From contig JAFDCW010000174.1 in NCBI GenBank assembly GCA_019312705.1, positions 1-7,739 on the forward strand: a stretch of DNA of 7,739 nt. Direction: 5' to 3'. A model generated the notes under the pieces. That model was given only the letters and a program-made list of their open reading frames with translations. It was not told where the DNA came from and did no database searches. The translations under genes and the position numbers were made by a program. Source of the stretch: Deltaproteobacteria bacterium. GTDB lineage: Bacteria; Myxococcota; Polyangia; Polyangiales; B10-G4. Shown one piece after another: positions 6,364 through 7,739 of the stretch (its first letter is position 1; each line of letters starts with the position of its first letter).

Positions 6364-7308
6364 ATGACGATGCGATTTGCGACTGCGATTCTCGGTGCCC
6401 TGGTTCTACTCTCCGCTTCGGCTTGCGGCGATGACGGCGCACCCACGGACACCGGCACGCCCACGGACACCGGCACGCCCACGGACACCGGCACGGCGAC
6501 GGACACGGGAACGGCGACGGACACGGGAACGGCGACCGACACGGGAACGGCGACGGACACGGGCACGGCGACGGACACGGGCACAGCCGCCGACACGGGC
6601 CCGAGCACCTGCGCCCCCACCTGCGCGACCGGCCGGGACTGCTGCGGCAGCGACTGCAAGAACCTCCAGAACGACCTTCAAAACTGCGGCGCCTGCGGAG
6701 TGACCTGCGGCGACGACACCTACTGCACCGGCGGCCACTGCGTCGCCATCCCCTGCACCGGGACCTGCGGTGATGACGAGACCTGCTGCGGAGGCGCCTG
6801 CTGCACCACCGGCACGATCTGCTGCGACCCCCAGGGGCCCGTCAGCATCGGCCCGACCTGCGTGACTCCCGACGATCGCGGCACCTGCCCCATGGGCTGC
6901 GCGCCGCTCTGCGTATGCGCATCACCGGATACGCCCATCGCGACCCCCGACGGCGAGCGGCCCATCGCGAGCCTACGCGTCGGCGACCTCGTCTATAGCG
7001 TCGAGGACGACGCCGTCGTGGTGGTACCGATCGTTCAGACGCGACAGAACCCCGTCGAAGACCACCAGGTCGTGCACGTCACCCTCGAAAGCGGCGTCAT
7101 CCTCGCCATCAGCGGCCTGCACCCCACCGCCGACGGCCGCGCCTTCTCGGACCTGCGCGCTGGCGACGAGCTCGATGGCGCGTCGATCCTCGGCGTCGAG
7201 GTCTTGGCCTATCCCCACCGCTACACCTACGACATCCTCCCGGGCACGCAGACGGGCACGTACTACGCGGGCGGCGTGCTCATTGGCAGCACCCTCGGGG
7301 ACAGGTAG
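6364..7308 (+). CDS. Cys-rich lipoprotein with Thr/Asp repeat stalk and C-terminal Hint (hedgehog/intein) domain
   Basis: The 314-residue protein has four parts. (1) Signal peptide with lipobox ASAC (Cys21), then Gly-Asp-Asp. (2) Nine hexapeptides, PTDTGT x3, ATDTGT x5, AADTGP (27-80), likely an extended surface stalk. (3) A domain with 23 cysteines from 83 to 185, including NCGACGVTC (107-115) and CC pairs at 93, 141, 146 and 153, presumably disulfide-bonded. (4) A Hint domain, about 183-311: Cys185 followed by DTPIATPDGERPIASLRVGD (189-208), the block-B element SGLHP with His253, FSDLRAGDEL, and the closing strands TYDIL and YYAGGVLIGSTL. Hint domains can break the peptide bond before the first Cys; the His-Asn pair that ends splicing inteins is absent here. 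ATG 6364 is fixed by GGAGGT at 6352-6357, 6 nt upstream, and by the signal peptide. Biological role unknown. Confidence 0.85.
   Translation: MTMRFATAILGALVLLSASACGDDGAPTDTGTPTDTGTPTDTGTATDTGTATDTGTATDTGTATDTGTATDTGTAADTGPSTCAPTCATGRDCCGSDCKNLQNDLQNCGACGVTCGDDTYCTGGHCVAIPCTGTCGDDETCCGGACCTTGTICCDPQGPVSIGPTCVTPDDRGTCPMGCAPLCVCASPDTPIATPDGERPIASLRVGDLVYSVEDDAVVVVPIVQTRQNPVEDHQVVHVTLESGVILAISGLHPTADGRAFSDLRAGDELDGASILGVEVLAYPHRYTYDILPGTQTGTYYAGGVLIGSTLGDR
6442..6603 (+). repeat. 18-bp minisatellite, 9 units, coding for the Thr/Asp stalk
   Basis: Nine in-frame 18-bp units run without gaps. The first three are identical (CCCACGGACACCGGCACG). The next five share GCGACGGACACGGG with changes at one or two bases (for example GAC to ACC at the sixth unit, GGAACG versus GGCACG). 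The last (GCCGCCGACACGGGCCCG) is diverged. The near-identity of neighbouring units points to recent slippage or unequal recombination, so unit number is likely to vary among strains without breaking the frame. Confidence 0.95.
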
Positions 7309-7357
7309 ACACCCGGCCGGGGTCGCATCGACAGACGACGCGAGCCTACGCAGATGA

Positions 7358-7739
7358 TCAGCTACGTCGGCGCATCGCCAGGAGGCCTCCGATGCCGATC
7401 AGGGCAAAGAGGGCCGCGAAGGCTGCGGAACCCGGCGCTTGCGGACCGACAGCGCAGCTGCCGCAGCCACCCCCGGAACCGGTGGCCGCGGCGGCAGCGG
7501 CCCCGGCGGTCCCTGCCGCGGCAGCGGCCCCGGCGGCAGCGGCTTCGAGGGCTTGGGCCGTGGTGGTCGGTGCATCGAGGGAGAGCTCCGGCACGCTCTG
7601 CCGCAGCATGTCGCTGAGGGTCACGGCGCCCCGGGGCGCGAAGGCGAGGTCGAGGGCCGGGCGCGTCTGCTGACTCGCGCCGACCCCCGGGGGCGGTCCG
7701 CCCCAGATGCCTCGGCGCGGGTTGTCGCAGGTGATGGGC
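7358..7739 (-). CDS. C-terminal part of a surface protein with a MYXO-CTERM-like sorting tail (cut by window edge)
   Basis: The visible 126 residues have no start of their own: the frame is open to the right edge and reads as normal coding sequence (CDNPRRGIWGG, SQQTRPALDLAFAPRG), so the gene begins outside the window; the GTG at 7624 is probably internal. After VTLSDMLRQSVPELSLD comes an Ala/Gly/Thr linker (66-91), then GGGCGSC (89-95), a hydrophobic span at about 104-121 and a terminal MRRRS. Cys motif, one membrane span and an Arg cluster is the plan of MYXO-CTERM tails, which myxosortases process so that the protein is anchored at the cell surface. The first residues contain one further Cys (4). 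The gene is convergent with the Hint lipoprotein gene (49 bp between stops). Function of the main domain cannot be told from this piece. Confidence 0.75.
   Translation of the reverse strand, partial: PITCDNPRRGIWGGPPPGVGASQQTRPALDLAFAPRGAVTLSDMLRQSVPELSLDAPTTTAQALEAAAAGAAAAAGTAGAAAAAATGSGGGCGSCAVGPQAPGSAAFAALFALIGIGGLLAMRRRS

Noticed and set aside
7309..7357. Terminator between the convergent Hint lipoprotein and MYXO-CTERM genes
   Set aside because: Only a loopless 10-bp palindrome CCCGGCCGGG without a T-run is present; not enough to call.
1..7739. CRISPR arrays, tRNA or rRNA genes, insertion sequences, phage or toxin-antitoxin genes
   Set aside because: No spaced identical repeats, cloverleaf-like sequence, transposase or integrase motifs were seen on either strand.

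Overview
The window is high-GC bacterial DNA that most resembles Myxococcota (Polyangia, Sandaracinaceae-like). The grounds are a C-terminal tail of the MYXO-CTERM type, a lipoprotein with a Thr/Asp/Gly hexapeptide tract and an NCGxCG-type Cys-rich region, a PilZ protein, and an ECF-type sigma factor gene behind a near-consensus sigma-54 promoter. The assignment is inferred from sequence style; no marker gene for taxonomy is present. Long open frames opposite the real genes are GC-skew shadows.

Layout. (1) 1-3332, minus strand: a probable three-gene operon, plsY (phospholipid synthesis), then a two-half M16-peptidase-like lipoprotein that has lost its zinc motif and overlaps plsY by ATGA, then the N-terminal part of a TetR/FadR-like regulator running off the left edge. 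(2) 3333-3811: a short divergent promoter region and a PilZ-domain gene on the plus strand that may have a leaderless transcript. (3) 3825-4448, minus: an ECF-type sigma factor gene without a visible anti-sigma partner, convergent with the PilZ gene. (4) 4449-4735: a regulatory intergenic region holding a 15/16 match to the sigma-54 consensus facing the sigma gene and, 97-192 bp upstream of the predicted start point, a cluster of TGTTACG half-sites that looks like an enhancer array. (5) 4736-5995, plus: a TPR lipoprotein. (6) 5967-6283: 9-bp tandem repeats across the stop codon, followed by a 69-codon frame that matches only the C-terminal end of a membrane methyltransferase, probably a truncated remnant. 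(7) 6364-7308, plus: a lipoprotein with a 9 x 18-bp minisatellite stalk, a 23-Cys domain and a C-terminal Hint (hedgehog/intein) domain. (8) 7358-7739, minus: the C-terminal end of a surface protein with an Ala/Gly-rich linker and a MYXO-CTERM-like sorting tail, cut by the right edge.

Functionally the window is about the envelope: one phospholipid enzyme, three lipoproteins, a surface-sorted protein, and regulators (TetR, PilZ, ECF sigma). The two most notable signals are the apparent sigma-54 to ECF sigma cascade with its putative enhancer array, and the Hint domain displayed on a lipoprotein without the terminal Asn needed for splicing.
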